A stretch of DNA of 64,000 nt from Asterias amurensis (GCF_032118995.1 NC_092661.1:14801506-14865505); one strand, 5' to 3'. Counted from the stretch's first letter, positions 21,201-33,182 are shown. Notes: generated by a model from the sequence alone, not told the origin. Made by a program: numbers and translations.

Positions 21201-24200
21201 GTGATTGGTGATAACAGCATCTTATTGATCCACGATGTTGGGGATGTGGGCGAGTCTCGCCAGGTAAGAATGTCAAAGCCTTGCATGGTGTGGATACATA
21301 GGAAATCTCTGTAATGGCAGTGTTGACCATACTGGCTCTTTTCAGGACCAACACGGCCCACAAAAGAGATTCACACATGGTTGTACCCGCAAGCTTACTA
21401 TTAATTTACAATTTCTTCCTACACCATAACTTGTTTTTTTTATCCACTGCCCAGACATTCTCTCTGAATTTCAGATTTAACAACTTGTAAACTGTTCCAG
21501 CAAACGCTGCTAAAATCACGATTTTTAAATGGCTTCTAGCCACTGGGCAATCTCGGAGGTCTAGTGGTGAGACATCATAACTCAGTTTCAGGAAAGCTGC
21601 TTAGGCACAAAATGTAGCTAAGCACAACAAAATTATGAATTACCAGAATAAGGTTACCAGTCAACTTAGCATGCCACATGTACAAACTGTGACTGGTATT
21701 CTGCTGATTTTGGCTAAGCAGAAAATGTTTAAGCGGCTCTATGAAATTGGGCCCTGCTCTAGAATGGGAAAGGTCAATGGTTCGTAGATTTCTTCCCGGA
21801 ACTTGGGGGAAATCTAGGGCCTTTACAGTGCTTACATACATCGGTGTGTGGGTAAAACAAAATAATATGAATATTTGTTGTTTAGCTCACCAATTGTTTT
21901 CATATTGTTATTATTTACATGAACTGTTTCTCCCACCACTTTATATTCAGTATCATTCATTTCCATACTTAAAATACCTTTTTATGACTAACATTATTCC
22001 TGGTAACCATGTTTTTGCATTGAATGTTTGTAAACTATTGAATATGAAAATGTAAAAAACTAAAATGTTGTTGACAATATAAATTGCATTTTGTAACTTC
22101 AATGTGGCCGCCAATTTGCATTTTCTGTTTCGGTTTTTGAAATTGGATGACAATATTGTATTTGTTGTATTTCATCGTGTTGTTTTTTTGTTTGTTTGTT
22201 TTCTATAACTCTTAGGCGAAGGTTCCAAATGTCTCAAATGATCCTCAATGAAACTGTTTGTTAAATTTACCTTCAAATTTTACTTTGATTATAAACTGTT
22301 TGCATTTTTATCAGCCTTATATCTCACTGTGTCTTATAGAGAGTGGCAAGATGGTCGCTCTGCATCTAGTGAGGTCTTCATGTTTAACAATAACATTAAC
22401 ATTTGAACATGGGGGTAAGGCCTGATGCTTCACGGAGGCAACGAAGGCCATGCCCCCTGGGTCCAATTTCATAAAGCCTGTAAGCACAAAACCTTGCTAA
22501 GCACAGAAAAATAATGCTGAACAGAAACAGAATACCAGTCAAAATTACATTACGTTTTTTACATTGATGTGACTGGTACCCCACTCCATTTTTGCTTAGC
22601 AAAGAAATTTTGTCAAGCAACTTTTGCTGCTTAACAGCTTTATAAAATTGGGCACTGGTCCTTTGCGTTGGTGGCCTTGAAATGCTCCACTAAAGACATT
22701 TACAAATTTCTCATAGGGTGCCCTTTTCAAAGGAGAAAATGCCTCGGTGCTCTTGCCCTGTCCACAACGAAGCGTACATGCCTGGCGAAGTTGTATTGTG
22801 TGAAGTGCATTAGGGACTAAATTCGAAATGATCATGCCCTTAAGCTTTGCATGAACTGTGCCCAAATTGGAAGATTCAAAACGGAAATAGCAATTATACA
22901 TAACAAGCTGGATAAATCATGACACTTGGTGTGCCAGGGGTGTGGTGAGAGTTTTCCTAGAAATAGAATAATGTGCCGAACAGGTTGGTTCGAGGTTGTA
23001 ATAGAGACACACGAGACCGTAGTCTTAGACCGTAGTCTAATCCGAATTGGCGGCTACGGCTGTTGCTAAGGGTGTTGCTAAGGACGGACTATACTTCAAC
23101 GCATGATGACGCAGACATCTAGCCATAGCCACCTAGCCATAGCCGTTTCTGCAGTCGCTAATTCGGACACGGCCATAACTGGCGCAAAACCTAAACCCTG
23201 AACTTGACTGTGGATGTCTTTAATCCCCGTGTTTGATTTTGGGTCTAAAATCAGACTTGAGTAAAAATGTTTGCCTTTATCAAGAGCCAGTCCGAAAGGA
23301 CTTGTAATTGTTAAAGTGCGAACTTCAGACTCAATGGCAAGTCCAAGCAAAGTGTGGACTGGAGCAGTTTGTGTTTGGACCCGAGTTTGGACTTAATGTT
23401 AGTCAGCCAAACGTAGGCCTACCTTGTTTGAACCGATGCTTGACAATTCAATTATTTGTGTAACTGTGTAATTAATTACTTTTGTTTTATACTTAGCTCT
23501 TTGGTGTATTTTTTATAAGTATTATTTATCGAAGTATTTTGATTTACTTTTGCCTTTTTTCCCGTTGTTTTTTTCAAATCTGATTTTTTTTTCTTCAGCA
23601 TTTAACAATCCCTAGGCCTATCATTATGTTTCCAGTAATTTGATTATGTAGATATGAAATAATCTTAAAGCATTATGTGTAAACTTGAGATTTCATGAAA
23701 TAAGATAATGAAATATGTAATTTTTCACTTCCCCTTTGTAGATTATGTGCGTTGTCGAGGCATCAACCGGCATAGTAGCCGCCGAGGCCGTGATGCACGT
23801 CCAGCCCGTCTACGCAGTCGTGACAGACGGCCCCATCGAACGGCCCCAGGCCACTAAGAAAACACCGGTGGAGGGCCCTGACAGCGAGAGCCCCAACAAC
23901 ACCCCTACCGATGGGTCTCAAGCAGGCACGGGCGATGACACCAACACCGAGGAGGCCGTGCTGGAATCCTCCATCAGTATCGCTCTCATCGCCGGGTCTA
24001 GCGCGGCGGCAGTCATCGTCATTATCGCTGTGATCGTTTCGATCGCCGTACTCCGTAGCAAGCGATCGTCATCGGGTAGCTTCGCAGCCAAGTCGACGGA
24101 TCAACTGGCAGAGGGCGCTGTTGATGACACCGACAACTACTATTTCCGTCCACGTGGTGTTGGTATTGTTCGCTCTTGGCTGTTCCCAGTTCACAAGGAC

Positions 24201-24251
24201 ACGCAGAAGGGAATGGCAGCTTCTGTGGCGAGTACCCAACCACGGAAGTAG
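18252..24251 (+). CDS. three-Ig-domain transmembrane receptor, three exons, short tail (copy 3)
   Basis: Coding exons are 18252-18790, 20921-21263 and 23742-24251, joined by GT-AG introns (donors GTAAGT and GTAAGA; acceptors ending AATAG and TGTAG). The joined frame is 1392 bases, 463 residues and a stop. Signal peptide 1-17; Ig domain 1 Cys43-Cys103 with Trp55; domain 2 Cys150-Cys196 plus extra Cys132 and Cys209; domain 3 Cys242-Cys297; acidic Ser/Thr/Pro stalk about 322-370; membrane helix about 372-398; tail of 65 residues. The tail has an NYYF stretch but no ITIM, ITAM or YxN site, and the helix has no charged residue to bind an adaptor. The introns fall inside domains 2 and 3, not at domain borders, and in different phases (2 and 0). 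The domain order and extra cysteines place it in the same family as its single-exon neighbours. Confidence 0.88.
18791..20920 (+). other. intron 1 of copy 3
   Basis: Phase 2 intron of 2130 bases. The donor AC|GTAAGT and the acceptor after a T-rich tract (AATAG|GTACG) restore a Thr codon and an uninterrupted Ig domain 2. It contains a long poly-G run near 19181-19198 and a B-type MITE at 19327-19642. No other gene is seen in it. Confidence 0.85.
19327..19642 (-). mobile_element. B-type MITE in intron 1
   Basis: TTAAATGCAGTGGACAC at the left and GTGTCCACTGTCTTT at the right. The order of inner blocks is that of the inverted orientation, and part of the left arm is missing. Confidence 0.7.
21534..21860 (+). 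mobile_element. tRNA-derived SINE split by a C-type MITE, in intron 2
   Basis: The head CTCGGAGGTCTAGTGG and, further on, CTGCTCTAGAAT...GGTTCG and CTTACATACATCGGTGTGTGGG match the SINE at 42277-42470. Between them (about 21583-21757) sits a C-type element ending TCTATGAAATTGGGCCC. Confidence 0.7.
22459..22655. mobile_element. C-type MITE in intron 2
   Basis: GGGTCCAATTTCATAAAGCCTGTAAGCAC to CTTTATAAAATTGGGC, with internal inverted TTGCTAAGCAC / TTGCTTAGCAA. Confidence 0.7.
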
Positions 24252-24430
24252 ATTGGTTTTTAAAAATTACCTTTTTTTAATTTCGTGGACTTCTGTAACC
24301 CCACATTTCCTGTACATGTAGCTAAACAGCAACAACAACAGCAACCACCACCAAAGAATAATTTTGAAAAGTAAATTTATGCCTTGGTTTTGTTGGTGTC
24401 ATCTTCAACCCACTGTTCCAGTTTTAAAGT

Positions 24431-24436
24431 AATAAA
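24431..24436 (+). other. candidate poly(A) signal of copy 3
   Basis: AATAAA 180 bases after the stop codon of the three-exon receptor, followed by a T-rich stretch. Position and motif fit; no transcript evidence is available here. Confidence 0.45.
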
Positions 24437-24601
24437 AATGTTTTAGTGTTTTAACTACTCAACGTAAAAACCTTATTGTAAACGAAAACAAAGCAATTAA
24501 TTATATTTCTCCAAATTCCGGAAGTATTTTTATACTATTTTTAAAAACAACTTTTTATAACTATAATACATGTGTATTCTTTTTGTATTTTAACTTCGCA
24601 C

Positions 24602-24753
24602 ACTGCAAAAACTGGGGTGTTGAAATTGACACCATGGTTGTTATCGCATATAGATACCGAAAGAGACTCTATTTATGTCACATTTATCTATTTATCTATT
24701 TATGTCACAGTGTCAACGGTGTAAGTTTTAACTTCCCAGGTTTTGCAGTTTGA
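24602..24753. mobile_element. small palindromic element
   Basis: Starts CTGCAAAAACTGGGGTG and ends AACTTCCCAGGTTTTGCAG. A relative lies at 50754-50938. Contains a short TATCTATTTATC array. Confidence 0.55.
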
Positions 24754-27538
24754 ACTAACATTTATTTGTGACCTCTTTTTAAAATTTTAATTAAAAAATT
24801 GTAAATAGACTCTATATACCTCAATGCTCCGAGACATAAATGGAATAATATCATTTTTTTCCCAAACACTTATTTTGCTGCGAAAGGGGCCAACTAAACT
24901 CTATACACTTTCGTCAGATGACCGTGAATCTGCTTAAAAAATTACCATGAATTTTAGCCAAACTGGCTTATGAAAATCCGAGTAAGAATTTGAAAACATT
25001 GTTCAATTTTTTTTTTTATTGAATGAACACAAATACAGACATACGGAATTTCTAGTTGGTACTTCAATAGTTGAGGATTCTTTCAATTTCTGAATAATTA
25101 TTCTAATTTGCGATATCCATTTTTCTCTATAAAAAAAAGAAGAAAAAAAGAAGAAGAAACAAAACAGTCAAAGTCGTTGTGTATTGCGGTCACGGTCAGG
25201 TTGAAAACAGTGTGGTTAAAGTCATGTTATGATGTTCTGCATTTTATGAGAGTTCCATAGATTTCTGACAGTTACTCTAATTTGCGAGCTCCATTTTCTC
25301 TTATCATGTTTTGAAATGTCAAATTCGTTTATCCCCAAGCCATGTGTGTTGCGGTCGCAGTCGTTTTGAAAACAGTGGGGTACACTCATGTTGTTATTAT
25401 AATGATGTTTTGCGTTTATTTTTATGTTCGTCGTATAACCAGCGATTAGGTCTCGAGCTACTAACGGAAACCTGAGTCACAGGTCACTGGGGTCGTTAAT
25501 GATAAACCCACAGGCTCGCGAAAGATGACATCATTTCAGGGGTGCATCAGCAAGATGGGTAAACATTGATTTGCAAAACTACCCAAACATTGATCAGATT
25601 TAGTTCAGGAAGAGTTAAAACTAATTGCGAACGGAAGCACCGGTTAAATAAAAGTGATGTCGACAAATTGTCCAGTTCCTTTCCCCTCTTTGTTGTATGA
25701 GGCGTTCGATTGTGGAAAGTTAACTGATCAAAGAAAGTGGCATAATTATGTCAAATGTGAGCGTAGGTGTGAATACTGATCTTAGATATAAATAGAATCT
25801 CACTGGCTCATGTTTGTAGACAAGATAATGTGCGTCAGTTGTTGAGTCTAAAACTAAAAAAAGTCTAGAACTAAAAAAAAAACCCCAAAACCCCCCCCAA
25901 AAAACCCACATGTTTAACCATAAGATCGCATACTCCGCTGGGTGAAAGCTAACTATTCAACCAATTTTAACAAGCAGAAATGTTTTCCTAATCGGTTTGT
26001 ATCAATAAACTTCTTGAATCCCGCTCAAGTGTTAATCCAATCAATCAAAAACAACGCCGGTATCCCCACAAAACGTTTCAATTATACATGTACCACATTT
26101 TATTACCAGGAAAATGCCATTAAGAAAACAATTGTGTTTGAGCATGGAGGAAGAAAGATTTTCTTCCTCCACGGTTTGAGTCTGTTCTTGAAAATGTTTA
26201 AATTGGTACGGGGTGCATGCAGGGGCGGGCTTGTTCGTGTAACACGTCAAATAACGACTGAACATGCTTAATACTTTGCAAAGTTTATGTAAGATGAACT
26301 GTGATTTTTGGGGAGAGCAAAATAACATGTTTAGGGTTTTGGGGTACGTTTTTTGTATTTTCTTTCGGGGAAAAAACTTGGACCTTTTTAACGGGTAGTA
26401 CATAATTGTTTCGAACAGACTGGCTACGTTTTATGTCAAATCGGATGTATCCTGCACCTCTAAATCTAGCCACATGAACGGGGGTTTTATTCTAGGACGG
26501 CCGGACATTTGTTTTATTACTAACAGCGCGGTTCTTTTTTGTCTGTATCTATTTCTGGCGACTGTGAAACTATTTTTAGATCAAGAAGTGTATAAATATA
26601 CATGTGCTCTGATGTTTTAATATCTATAAATAGTTTTGAATCTTATATGGTTTAGTAGTACATGTACATGTATGTATTTTAAGTGTGATTAATATTTTTA
26701 CCAAACAAGTCTTATTACTATCCTCTTTCTTCAATACTAATTTATGTACATGTATCTTGTTATTGAAATAAACAGTAAACGGTGTAAACTTTGCCCGTAT
26801 TCCAACGTGAATTTGTAATGTTGTAGGCAACTGTTTAAAAGTTTCGTATATTAAACGCAAGGGTCCATAAATAACTTTCCGAAGTGGGGTTAATTCGCGA
26901 GATGTACTGTTTAATATACTTTTTTTTCTTTTCTGCAAGTCCCTGGTTTGATTTGACATAGCGGTGTAACTAATTTTGAATCAGAAAAAAATATTCCACC
27001 TTTTTGTTATAAAGATTAAAATTTGGTACGTGACTATTTTGTAATTGGATCACCTATGTTGTCTGTGGTGTCGTTTTATTTATTTCAAGGAATGATCCAG
27101 TGGTTTAATTCTCAGTAATGAAAGAAAAACCATCTATCAAAATTGTGTAAAATCATAAATCTGAAATTCTTGAACACGGTACAATGTACATGATCGCTGT
27201 TACTGTCCAAGTTAGCTCTTTAGAATTAGAATGTTGCTATAAGAGAAACAAAACGAAAAAAAACACACGTTTTTTGCCTTTAAATCTAAATCTGAGAAGT
27301 GTTACCGCGAAACGCTTCTCAAACTTTATACACGTATTCCTAATAGGTCTATGGAATATTCTTCCGCTTGTACATTCGATTCACATATTCTAGTCGACAT
27401 CTCGAAAACGCGACCAAAATGTTCAGAGTGTTAGTTTCAATGTGTGCATCAAGATTTTACAGGATTAAAACAATCGAGCGTTCTCCCCCCCCCCCCCCAA
27501 AAAAAAAAAAAAAAAAAAATGAAGATTGCGTTTTGGCT
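24754..27538. other. AT-rich spacer
   Basis: No gene seen. Contains a diverged direct duplication (about 25090-25240 and 25262-25415, sharing TCTAATTTGCGA and GTTGCGGTC blocks), and homopolymer C and A runs at 25875-25910 and 27484-27519. Confidence 0.45.
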
Positions 27539-27874
27539 TTAAAGCCATTGGACACTTTCGGTAAACAGTGTTGTCCAAAGGTCCACACTTCGTGTATCAC
27601 AACTTATATAATAACAAACCTGTGAAAATTTGGGCTCAATCGGTCATCGGAGCTCGGGAGAAAATAACGGGAAAAGCCACTCTTGTTTCCGCCGTGTCAT
27701 GACATGTGTTTAAAATAAATACGTAGTTCTCGATATCGAGAATGTATTGTTTTAATGTTTTCTCAAAAAGTAAAGCATTTCATGGAATAATATTTAAAGA
27801 GAAGACTTTAAGTTATTTGCAAATCTGTGAACTTTTTTGTTTGTTTCTGTTCCGAAAGTGTCCAATGGCTTTAA
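27539..27874 (+). mobile_element. A-type MITE flanked by TTAA
   Basis: TTAAAGCCATTGGACACTTTCGG to AAAGTGTCCAATGGCTTTAA, with the TTCTCGATATCGAGAA hairpin in the middle. Confidence 0.8.
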
Positions 27875-28660
27875 ATGGCATGAAAGGAATTATAGATATG
27901 GGTGAAAATAAATACACATGATTGAGTCACTGTGTTTAGTCATTACCCCCCCCCCCCCCCCCGCAGTGAGGCGTCATGTTTGGGAAAGGGGGGAGGGGGA
28001 TATAATTGTTGACCAGGTGTGCTGCCCCAGTTCAGACAGGACCCCCGGGTGACAGGACTTGACCGGCAAACTCGCTTCGATACCTGGACAGCACGTGCGA
28101 GCCGGGCCCCTCGGAAAGGTGTGCGTTTCTGACAGAAGTGTGGCCAGAGATCCGGGCCCTTCCAGGTTTAGTTTCGGATGGAGAACAAACAATGAAATAT
28201 GTTTCTTTTCAGAAGTCAGACGGGACCAGAAAACACAAGGGAGAAACGGGAGAATGACTACAAGTCACCAGCCTTTAGGTTTGACCATGGAGAAAGTTGA
28301 CAAGCAAAATCACCCCATGGCCGACAATAGTCAACTGTTACGTCCATAGTCATAGGCTGACTAAACGCATTATAGGCGAATGTACATGTGTCAAGGATAT
28401 TATCTAGAAGATCAAATCAAAGAGGTGGAGATGGGCAGGCCACTTAAGGGGTGGGGGGAGGGGGGGGTCAAGGGGGTGTTCAATTGGCATTGACCCCCAA
28501 TTGGCATTGTTCTCCCTTGAAATTTCTGTCCACGCGCCCAACCGCCTACGCGTGTCTCGTAAACACGCTTAGTGCCTGCGCAAGCCATCTGTAAGAGACC
28601 AAACGAAGTGTGGCAAGATATCGACATGTATAAAGCAGTCTCACTCACGATTTTCATTTA
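27875..28660. other. spacer without recognised gene
   Basis: Has a poly-C run (about 27946-27962) and a GC-richer stretch at 27960-28350 whose open frames lack any recognisable domain. Not supported as a gene. Confidence 0.4.
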
Positions 28661-29047
28661 GGGCCAATTTTAAATATTGCTTAGCAATTTTCTGCTAGCA
28701 GAAATGAGCAGGGCCGTATTTCACAGACCTGCTTCAGCACAAATTGCAGCTAAGCACAACCTAATAATGCTTACCAGAATAAGGTTACCAGCCAAAATAC
28801 TTTGTAACCTGTACTATTTCGGACTGGCATCCTGCTTACTTCTGCTAAGCAGGAAATTGTCTGCTTATTAAAAGCAGCTCTGTAAAATTGGGCCCTGGTA
28901 AAGCTGTTAAGTAACAAATTCTGTTTGACAAGTACCTTTGCTAAACATAAATTTAGCTGGGCACCAGCCACAACAATGCAAACCTAATGTAATCTGACTG
29001 GTGACCTGTACACTTTTGTGCTTACATGATTTATGAAATTGGGTCCT
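28661..29047. mobile_element. two adjacent C-type MITEs
   Basis: First copy from GGGCCAATTTTAAA to CTCTGTAAAATTGGGCCC (about 28897); second continues to ATGAAATTGGGTCCTGG. Confidence 0.65.
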
Positions 29048-29479
29048 GGTCTTTGACCAGACAAATAATACCTTCCCTTTAATCTGAAGGTTTCGATATT
29101 ACCGGGATTCAACTTGAATGGGCTCAAGACCCAGTAAGGGTCAACAACCTTTCCCCCTTTCTCGGCCAAACTAAAGAAGTTCGCTCTCCCCCTACTCGCT
29201 TCCTGTGAGAAAAAGATTGGACGCAGTTGTGTCATATATGCGTACCATGGCGTACTGCTTGCTGTATGTGAGAGGATTTATAAACAATCGCTACAATTTA
29301 TAGTTTTTGATTCCAACTTAGAATTCCCAAAAGTTAGTACCCGAGGGAAAACAAAAATCAACTTGTCATGTCAAGATTTGTGTTTTGTAGTTAGCATTGA
29401 TTTTTGGGGGAGTTTGGTGTTGGCAAATCAGTTTGAAGTTGTTGAGAAAATAGAACTAGCTGTTGCAAACTTCTTACAG

Positions 29480-29833
29480 CACTTTCGGTACAGAAAAAAA
29501 TTAAATGTTCACAGATTTACAAATAATTTACAGGCTTTACAGAAGGTAATGGTGAAAGACTTATCTTGAAATATTATTTCATGAAATGCTTTACTTTTTG
29601 AGAAAACATTAAAACAATATCGATTCTCAATAGCGAGAATTACGGATTTATTTTAAACACATGTCATGACACGGCGAAACGTGGGAAACAAGGGTGGGTT
29701 TTCCCGTTATTTTCTCCCGACTCCGATGACCGATTGAGTCTACATTTTCACAGTTATTTTATATATAAGTTGTGGTACACGAAGTGTGGGCCTTTGGACA
29801 ATACTGTTTACCGAAAGTGTCCAATGGCTTTAA
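29480..29833 (-). mobile_element. A-type MITE, left tip missing
   Basis: From GCACTTTCGGTACAG to GTGTCCAATGGCTTTAA, same interior as the other minus-oriented A copies. Confidence 0.75.
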
Positions 29834-29933
29834 CAAACAATAGGACCAATGGTTGAGAAAAAAAAACGCCAGACATTTTGACCCCTTCTCGAACAAGGGA
29901 TAACATACCTGTTAAATAACAGGAGGTATAAAC

Positions 29934-30155
29934 AAATCTGCTTAGCAGATCTTTAGCAATCTGCTCAGCAGATTTTTGGAAATCGGCTAAGCAGATTTGA
30001 AGCAGTCTGGTAATTTTTGTTAACTGCTTAGCTTGTCACCAATCTGCTTAGCTGATTTTTGAAAATTTTGAGAAATCTCACTCGATAAATATTTTGAAAT
30101 CTGATGCTTAACTGTTTTTTTTTCTGCTAAGCAGATCTTCAACATTCTGCTTAAC
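29934..30155. repeat. iterated CTGCTTAGCAG palindromes
   Basis: AATCTGCTTAGCAGAT and close variants recur about eight times in 220 bases, each itself a near-perfect palindrome. The core resembles the arms of C-type MITEs. Confidence 0.6.
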
Positions 30156-31363
30156 ACTATCTCTTGATGTAACCCCTTTTGGTTACTGTAACCTTTCCAG
30201 CATGAATATATAATGACCATTGTCTATGACGTCACAAGAACAAACAGCGCATTCACTGTGGTCAATAAAGTCCCCCATCACTGGCTGAGCGCTACGAGCG
30301 GCGCGTCAAGTGTCTGCGACAACCCTTGACCTCAGCGACCTGAAACAGTCAACAAACCGGAAGTAATTTATTTTTCCTGTACATCAAATTTGCCGCTGTC
30401 ACAATGCTTTTCAATTGTTATCGAAATCGATTCAAAAGAGGAAATCATTGAACAAAAATTAAATTTTATGTAAACCTGTGATCTTTAGACGAGTTTTTTC
30501 CCTTACCAATTACGTAATGATTCTTTAATGTTTGGTGCTTTGGTATTGTCGAGTTAACGGCCCCCTATTGCCATTGACACGTCATGTTTGATCACAACAT
30601 TAATCCTAAAGTTTTACCTTTACCCTTACCCTCAACCTAAAGCAATGCCCTTCACACAGACACTATCTCCCCACGACCTCGGCACTCGAGTTGACCTTTT
30701 GTCATTAAAAGTACACTTCGTTAAATAGTGATGAAGTGCCTCTCTAGAAGCGTCACTTCCTTGTGACGTTCTTATCAAAGTGGTTTTTTCCAGTAGATTT
30801 TTTATTTTTTACATCGAAAGTAAAACACATTTTTTAGTATCTTTGTAAAGTGCATTTTGTACTAAGCTTATTTTGTACCACATAATCAGTTTTACGTAAG
30901 CAAATATATTCAATAGATTGAACTGCCATTGACACGTCGTGTTTGATTTTGTTCAATAAAATTGTTTATAAATATAAACCCAGTTGGCTTGCGTGCTCTC
31001 GCACCCTCTCTCTAAAGACGAGCCAGTACAGCTTAAATAAATGCTTTTAAAAACAGCTTTCGGAAGTTGGGCACGACGGGCCCAATCCAACATAGTCCCA
31101 GCCGCGTAGCGTGTGGGCAAAGCAAAAGGTTTTGAGCATTGGACTAGCGCCTTAAACTCACCGGAACTTCTCGTAATGGGTGACGCACTATGAGTCAGAA
31201 TCGCATCAACCGACACAGGGAGAGTATGCAAAGACTGCCACAAATCCCTCAAGAACTAAATGTTATTTGCGGTGTATATGCTCTAGTATTGGTTCAACCG
31301 CATTGTACGTTAGTGGCTCGTCTAGCTGCGGCCTGTTGGTCTACTTGAAGCAATCTGAGAAAG
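30156..31363 (+). other. 5' flank of copy 4
   Basis: No other gene seen. A TATAAATATAAA stretch at about 30965-30976 lies some 390 bases before the ATG and might be a promoter or just AT-rich DNA. A short sequence, GCCATTGACACGTC.TGTTTGAT, occurs twice (30570 and 30927). Confidence 0.35.
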
Positions 31364-32962
31364 ATGCTGGGGCAATGGTTAATGGTGGTCGTAACTGCCG
31401 TCATCGGGTGGCTGCCAACGCCGACCCATCAGGCCGTCTCGTGGATCTCCTACCCCGCTGATGTTGTCGCTTTCGAAGGGCAGGAGGTGACCCTAAACTG
31501 CGGCATAAACTACCCACTAACGCAAGACGACAATCACCATTGGGTGCACTTGGATTCTAATCGACGGGAACAACAAGCATTTCTGACGAACGGTAAAGAC
31601 ATCTCATCGGCACTGACTGCCGACAAACGTCGTCGCTACTCGGTGACGGGCCAGGCTACGAACGGCGGGTACACTTTACGGATAAGCCAGGCAAATAAAT
31701 ACGACAGTGGATTATACGGGTGTTTGGTGTACAGCCGAAACGAAGTCAACAAACGCACACTCTCGAATTTCGCCAAAGTGGAGGTGGTGCCTCGAGCTCT
31801 ACCAACGGGTACGCCGATGTGTATGGTCGAGCCCCACCACCCGGAACCCGGTACCTCAGTTCAATTTAGTTGCTCCAGTAAGGTGGGTGGATCAACTACG
31901 ACTTTATCCTGGTCGCTAGGGGGCCAGGCGATAGCCTCCAACATCGTCCGATCGTCAGACAGGACTATTCTGACGTTCCGGAAGACACTTGGCGATATGG
32001 ATAATCAGGCCGTGTACACATGCACGGAGCAGTATCCGGCAACGGGGAGTAAGCAAGCCTCGTGTAGCATCGTACCATTCGACATGCCGGTGAATATTTC
32101 CATCATTCCAATGAAGGAACAAGTCGTCTCCGGAGACTCCGTCTCATTCTACTGCCAGACAGAGTCGGTACCCCCAGCCACGGAGTACACTTGGTACTAC
32201 GAGGGCCACCCCGTCGTCGAGAGACCAGACCTGTTCCAGATTTCAGACAGTGGGAAGAGAATGACAATCCGGAACGTTGTCGGTGAGGACTTCTCCAAGT
32301 ACACGGTTCGCTGCACCGTCAAAAATGTGTTGTTAATGAAACGGAGCGCCACGGCGTTCCTGGATGTGATTCCCTTATCACACCGGGAAAAGAGCGTGCG
32401 CGAGAACCGGTCGCATTCTTTATCACAAGATGCGACAGGGAGTGATAATAGCCATTCTGAGTTCCCTCCAGGTGACATGCAGGAAGCCAAGCTCCTGACT
32501 GTCCTGATCGCATTGACGGCTTCCGTCGGTACAGCCATTCTGTTGGTCCTGGCAATGGTTCTAATCGCGTGTCTACGCCGCCCGATTAAGCGTCACAGGA
32601 GCTCCTCTATGGAAGACAGTGACAGGCAGCCCCTCCACGAGATCTCAATACCCTTGCAGGAAGTCAAACAGACCAAGAGTTCCCCGGCGAGGAGAAAAGG
32701 CTCCCCCACTAGAAGGAGACCGCTATCGGCATCCTCCTACCAACCTCTCCGTCGAGACACGAGTCTATCCGCGAGTGGTGCTACTACGAAGAAACCGTCC
32801 CCAAGAAGGAAATTCTCGTCCCCGGCAGCCCCAACGCACATCAAGAGCGTCTCGCTTTACGAGAACGCAGTGCCACTTAGGTTGTCTTTGTCGGATGGGT
32901 TAAACGAAGAGGTGGCCTCCAGGACGCACAGAAAAGGACCATTCGCTCCCGTATCAATCTAA
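31364..32962 (+). CDS. three-Ig-domain transmembrane receptor with ITIM-like and YxN sites (copy 4)
   Basis: Single-exon frame of 532 residues from the ATG at 31364, with a signal peptide about 1-23. Ig domain 1 has Cys46-Cys120; domain 2 Cys170-Cys220 plus the family's extra pair Cys153 and Cys234; domain 3 Cys264-Cys317 with Trp277. A polar stalk (about 338-374) precedes a membrane helix (377-403). The tail of about 130 residues is rich in Arg, Ser and Pro. Tyr459 sits in SSYQPL, which fits the loose ITIM form [S/I/V/L]xYxx[I/V/L]; Tyr499 in LYENA fits a YxN site of the kind bound by Grb2-type SH2 domains. The C-terminus VSI fits a class II PDZ ligand. There is no evidence of an intron in the coding part. 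The specific ligand cannot be told from sequence. Confidence 0.93.
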   Translation: MLGQWLMVVVTAVIGWLPTPTHQAVSWISYPADVVAFEGQEVTLNCGINYPLTQDDNHHWVHLDSNRREQQAFLTNGKDISSALTADKRRRYSVTGQATNGGYTLRISQANKYDSGLYGCLVYSRNEVNKRTLSNFAKVEVVPRALPTGTPMCMVEPHHPEPGTSVQFSCSSKVGGSTTTLSWSLGGQAIASNIVRSSDRTILTFRKTLGDMDNQAVYTCTEQYPATGSKQASCSIVPFDMPVNISIIPMKEQVVSGDSVSFYCQTESVPPATEYTWYYEGHPVVERPDLFQISDSGKRMTIRNVVGEDFSKYTVRCTVKNVLLMKRSATAFLDVIPLSHREKSVRENRSHSLSQDATGSDNSHSEFPPGDMQEAKLLTVLIALTASVGTAILLVLAMVLIACLRRPIKRHRSSSMEDSDRQPLHEISIPLQEVKQTKSSPARRKGSPTRRRPLSASSYQPLRRDTSLSASGATTKKPSPRRKFSSPAAPTHIKSVSLYENAVPLRLSLSDGLNEEVASRTHRKGPFAPVSI

Positions 32963-32973
32963 TCTCAAAGGGC

Positions 32974-33182
32974 CTTTGTCACACAGGGCAATTTACAGGC
33001 AACTTGAAGCCAACCAATTACAGTGCATGCTACAGGACAACTTTGGTAACACATGAGTAATTTTTTAAACAATGTCTTATGATCCCACGAAAAAATTATG
33101 AACTTTCACTATGTGAATACCCTTTCTTTATGGAGATTGCCTGGAACTGGTTGCCAGTAAATTGCCTCGTGTGTCATGACCT
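32974..33182. mobile_element. fold-back element in the 3' flank of copy 4
   Basis: Ends TTTGTCACACAGGGCAA and TTGCCTCGTGTGTCATGAC are inverted repeats. Similar ends and a GCATGCTACAGGAC block appear, inverted, at about 60100-60420 and 62300-62640. Confidence 0.6.

Larger units (their letters stand above)
21264..23741 (+). other. intron 2 of copy 3
   Basis: Phase 0 intron of 2478 bases. Donor CAG|GTAAGA and acceptor TTTGTAG|ATT join Gln294 to Ile295, three residues before the F-strand cysteine of Ig domain 3. It holds a tRNA-derived SINE broken by a C-type MITE (21534-21860), another C-type MITE (22459-22655) and a small imperfect palindrome near 23000-23180. Confidence 0.85.

Noticed and set aside
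28059..28349. 96-residue open frame in a GC-richer patch
   Set aside because: No domain, signal peptide or paralogue; not supported as a gene.
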